31,184 bases of DNA, taken from the NCBI GenBank assembly GCA_937996675.1, contig CALKUN010000159.1, positions 1-31,184 of the forward strand, written 5' to 3'. How positions within the stretch are numbered: position 1 is the first letter of the stretch; every line of letters starts with the position of its first letter. Source of the DNA: an uncultured Candidatus Saccharibacteria bacterium (GTDB lineage: Bacteria; Patescibacteriota; Saccharimonadia; CAILAD01; GCA-016700035). The notes under the pieces were generated by a model. That model was not told where the DNA came from. It worked only from the letters and a program-made list of their open reading frames with translations, and searched no databases. Made by a program: the position numbers and the translations under genes. Shown here piece by piece: positions 29,515-31,184 of the stretch.

Positions 29515-30066
29515 TTAGAGAAGACCAAGCTTACGAGCACATGCGGGCCATGGGTTCCAGCCACGTCGTGACTGAGTCTCATGAGCCTTGGCATCCTGCA
29601 CTGCAGGAGGAGCCAGGTCTGGACGGCCATAGCCGCCATAGTTGGCCCACGTACTAATGTCGTACTGGTAGGCACCGAAGTAGCCGTTACCAGTGTTTTT
29701 GGCATAGTCACCACCAGCTTCACAGAATCGGAGCTGGGCAAACGCATCGGTACCACCAATGATCACGGGCGTAGCCTTGAGAACGATCTGTTTCGCTTTG
29801 GCGATTTTTGCAGCAGCTTCTGCTTTTGCAGCAGCCTGCGCTACCTTCAGGGGCGTACCTACGGCATCATCAAATGATGGTCGTGTGTCGATGACCTGAA
29901 TAGGTTTTGCAACTCGTGTGTTAAGGGAGAGAACGTGTACTGGAGTGCTAGCAGCTTCGGCGCGTTGAGCGCCTAACTGTGCGGCAACAGGAATATGCAC
30001 GGAAGTATTGGTTGCCTGTGTTGCTATCACGACCGCAATGGCCGCTACTGCATGGAAAATACGCAT
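29515..30066 (-). CDS. Secreted Rpf-like transglycosylase (resuscitation-promoting-factor domain)
   Basis: From ATG 30066 (minus) the 183-residue protein has a signal-like N-terminus (MRIFHAVAAIAVVIATQA). An Ala/Lys-rich linker (about 70-98) and a C-terminal Rpf domain (about 107-183) follow. The domain reads FAQLRFCEAGGDY (catalytic Glu116), NTGNGYFGAYQYDISTWANYGG, and GWNPWPACARKLGL; C115 and C176 match the conserved disulfide. Rpf enzymes cleave peptidoglycan and wake dormant actinobacteria. A GTG 18 codons upstream (30120) is open, but would place the signal peptide internally. A small GTGGG/CCCAC hairpin (30073-30086) sits just before the start. Confidence 0.88.
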   Translation of the reverse strand: MRIFHAVAAIAVVIATQATNTSVHIPVAAQLGAQRAEAASTPVHVLSLNTRVAKPIQVIDTRPSFDDAVGTPLKVAQAAAKAEAAAKIAKAKQIVLKATPVIIGGTDAFAQLRFCEAGGDYAKNTGNGYFGAYQYDISTWANYGGYGRPDLAPPAVQDAKAHETQSRRGWNPWPACARKLGLL

Positions 30067-30166
30067 AGGCTCGTGGGAAAACCCACTGTAGTCATCTGCT
30101 CCTCTCCACCCTCCGCGCACCGTTTGGCGTCTCTGTTACCAGATCGGCCTTTTTAGCGGGCGGCAC

Positions 30167-30219
30167 CTCAAGAAAAGTGACCATGCCTGGTATTGCTAAC
30201 AGATATGGTCACACTTGAG
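30167..30219. repeat. Long interrupted inverted repeat in a divergent promoter region
   Basis: CTCAAG (30167-30172) and CTTGAG (30214-30219), together with GTGACCAT (30177-30184) and ATGGTCAC (30205-30212), form 14 perfectly paired positions. There is a 4-by-1 internal loop and a 20-nt apical loop. There is no T tract. It could be an RNA element in the Rpf-gene leader or an operator for one or both divergent genes. Confidence 0.7.
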
Positions 30220-30251
30220 AATAGGCGGTATGATACATATACTTAAGCGGT

Positions 30252-30280
30252 TTGTCAATACTTATTGTGCGGTTTATAGT
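30252..30280 (+). promoter_or_regulatory. Promoter of the small membrane protein gene
   Basis: TTGTCA (30252-30257), a 17-nt spacer and TATAGT (30275-30280) make a good sigma70-type match. The leader of about 37 nt ends with AGAGGAAA before the ATG. Confidence 0.6.
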
Positions 30281-30323
30281 ACAATATCCCTATCGCACCT
30301 CAAGAGATACAGAGGAAATAACT

Positions 30324-30593
30324 ATGCTTGTAAACATTCTGATTGCCGTTGGGCTGTTGCTCTCTCTGCGTTGCATCTTGCATGCAATGATCTGGTTTGA
30401 ATACGAAAGGCCCATTGAGGCTCTGTGGTATGGCGCTGGCGTGTGCATAGGTATAGGCACAATCGGCCTCGCGCTCCTCAAAGTCGCCCCTCACCATGCC
30501 TCGCTGTACGGCGGGGTTGCTGTCCTCGTGGGATTTGTTGCGTTTGCCGTGTGCGGCTGTGGATTTCTCAACTTGCCCTTTCGCCATGGATGA
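30324..30593 (+). CDS. Small membrane protein of unknown function
   Basis: From ATG 30324 (AGAGGAAA upstream) the 89-residue protein has three hydrophobic stretches (about 2-22, 34-53 and 60-81). It contains three cysteines (C17, C40 and a late CGCG pair). It has no motif I know. The longer reading from 30252 would begin inside the promoter and is rejected. It has its own promoter and a strong terminator 5 nt after its stop, so it is a single-gene unit, divergent from the Rpf-like gene and next to rpsB. Confidence 0.7.
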   Translation: MLVNILIAVGLLLSLRCILHAMIWFEYERPIEALWYGAGVCIGIGTIGLALLKVAPHHASLYGGVAVLVGFVAFAVCGCGFLNLPFRHG

Positions 30594-30597
30594 CTCC

Positions 30598-30641
30598 TCA
30601 ATCAAGGGTCCTGGACTAGCTCCAGGGCCCTTGTCCATTGA
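30598..30641 (+). terminator. Terminator after the small membrane gene
   Basis: A 13-bp stem (30603-30615 with 30621-30633, one G-U pair, 5-nt loop) is extended by an outer TCAAT/ATTGA pair, with a 3-nt bulge. A T-rich stretch (ATTTCTTT) follows. The outer arm overlaps the rpsB -35 hexamer. Confidence 0.85.
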
Positions 30642-30666
30642 TTTCTTTGCCCAGATGTGGCACAAT
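30638..30666 (+). promoter_or_regulatory. Extended -10 promoter of rpsB
   Basis: TTGATT (30638-30643), a 17-nt spacer and CACAAT (30661-30666), with TG one base upstream of the -10, form an extended -10 promoter. The first hexamer lies in the terminator of the preceding gene. The leader is about 85 nt. Confidence 0.6.
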
Positions 30667-30701
30667 ATTCATTACCTATTAACGTTCAACTAAATCTCAC
30701 A

Positions 30702-30740
30702 GCAGTTCCACACATTTCCTCCCAACTGGGACGGAACTGC
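30702..30740 (+). promoter_or_regulatory. Structured leader of rpsB
   Basis: GCAGTTCC (30702-30709) pairs with GGAACTGC (30733-30740). Inside, TCCC/GGGA forms a small hairpin (30720-30723 with 30728-30731). The structure ends nine bases before the AAGGA ribosome-binding site. Autoregulatory leaders on rpsB are known in other bacteria; this form is not one I recognise. Confidence 0.6.
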
Positions 30741-30759
30741 CGACGAAAGAAGGAAACAT

Positions 30760-31184
30760 ATGCCCACTAAGAAAACTGCTCCCAGCTCAGCTGAGCTGCA
30801 GGAGCTCCTCCAAGCCGGAGTCCACTTTGGTCAGCGCACCCAGCGTTGGAACCCTAAAATGGCCCCTTATATCTTTGCCGCTCGCGGTGGAGTTCACATT
30901 ATTGACCTGATCCAGACTGCTGATCGACTCCAGGTAGCCCTGAAGTACATCGAAGAGCAGACTGCAAATGGTAAGACGATTCTCTTCGTATCTACCAAGC
31001 GACAGGCCAAGACGATCGTAGCCGATGCTGCGAAGCGATCTGGCATGCCCTACGTGACCTACCGATGGCTCGGCGGAATGCTGACCAACTGGAATACGAT
31101 CTCAACTCGTATCCGTCACCTCAAGCAGCTCGAAACTGGCCGCGAAGACGGCAGCTGGGACAAGCTCACGAAGAAGGAAAAGCT
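30760..31184 (+). CDS. rpsB: 30S ribosomal protein uS2, N-terminal part (3' truncated by window edge)
   Basis: The first 141 residues are visible. They contain ELLQAGVHFGQRTQRWNPKM, then IFAARGGVHIIDLIQTADRL, then TILFVSTKRQAKTIVADAA, and the YRWLGGMLTNWNTI core of uS2. uS2 is a late-binding protein of the 30S subunit needed for bS1 docking. The ATG at 30760 follows AAGGA. The gene has its own promoter and a structured leader, as in many bacteria where rpsB is autoregulated. The partner tsf (EF-Ts), if present, lies beyond the window. Confidence 0.95.
   Translation, partial: MPTKKTAPSSAELQELLQAGVHFGQRTQRWNPKMAPYIFAARGGVHIIDLIQTADRLQVALKYIEEQTANGKTILFVSTKRQAKTIVADAAKRSGMPYVTYRWLGGMLTNWNTISTRIRHLKQLETGREDGSWDKLTKKEK

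Noticed and set aside
30067..30240. c-di-AMP (ydaO-type) riboswitch upstream of the Rpf-like gene
   Set aside because: The conserved GGGGACCC, GGGUGAA and GCUAACCUCG segments are not present, so only an unidentified structure is claimed.
1..31184. UGA recoding (Gly) as in some CPR lineages
   Set aside because: map, the GNAT gene and the 30324 gene end properly at TGA and no family-matching frame reads through TGA.
1..31184. tRNA, rRNA, CRISPR array, insertion sequence or prophage
   Set aside because: No T-loop GGTTCGA with matching acceptor stem in the gaps, no regularly spaced repeats, and no transposase, integrase or phage motifs in any frame.

Overview
The window looks like ordinary chromosome from a small-genome bacterium of the Candidate Phyla Radiation (Patescibacteria), most likely Saccharibacteria (TM7). 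This is inference. The clues are roughly 50% GC, very tight packing with many 1-17 nt gene overlaps, short versions of several housekeeping proteins, an NLPY-type PrmC paired with a GGQS-type RF1, a type-2 isoleucyl-tRNA synthetase, and a small secreted repertoire (Rpf-like muralidase, nuclease, lipase, LCP protein). UGA is used as a stop codon, so the code is standard and not the UGA=Gly code of some other CPR lineages. I saw no tRNA, rRNA, CRISPR array, insertion sequence or prophage.

Layout. 1-224: tail of secF. 268-1422 (-): an odd zinc-ribbon/one-TM/pseudopilin-like protein. 1576-3724: small winged-helix regulator, a 55-residue unknown and recJ. 4014-6809: translation and membrane operon rpsU-yqeY-ybeY-dgkA-adk-map. 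6900-10350: ftsA, ftsZ (own promoter and structured leader) and nrdR. 10388-15282: thioredoxin-like protein, ileS, rodA and a secreted nuclease. 15333-18761: trxB, a diguanylate cyclase, an acetyltransferase and a membrane-anchored lipase-like hydrolase. 18818-19123 (-): rplU with a leader hairpin. 19322-20963: parA-parB. 21040-21828 (-): lepB. 22013-25447: LCP protein, polytopic membrane protein and HtrA protease. 25513-28111 (-): small membrane protein, prmC, prfA and rpmE. 28220-29457: stomatin-like SPFH protein and a pentapeptide-repeat protein. 29515-30066 (-): Rpf-like transglycosylase. 30324-30593: small membrane protein. 30760-end: start of rpsB behind a structured leader.

How it works together. 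Much of the window serves division, cell shape and the envelope (FtsA, FtsZ, RodA, LCP, SecF, LepB, HtrA, Rpf-like). The rest is translation (S2, S21, L21, L31, IleS, Map, RF1, PrmC, YbeY), nucleotide and redox control (NrdR, Adk, TrxB, Trx-like) and c-di-GMP signalling. Convergent gene pairs are separated by near-perfect hairpins with A/T tracts on both sides, which can terminate transcription in both directions.

The most interesting signal is regulatory. Six genes (1576, 2048, 10388, 10704, 15333, 22013) have a -10 hexamer ending only 5-7 nt before the ATG and no Shine-Dalgarno sequence, which predicts leaderless mRNAs and corrects several start codons. Other genes have conventional promoters and ribosome-binding sites. 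Three ribosomal or division genes (ftsZ, rplU, rpsB) have hairpin leaders, and a 53-nt interrupted palindrome lies upstream of the Rpf-like gene.
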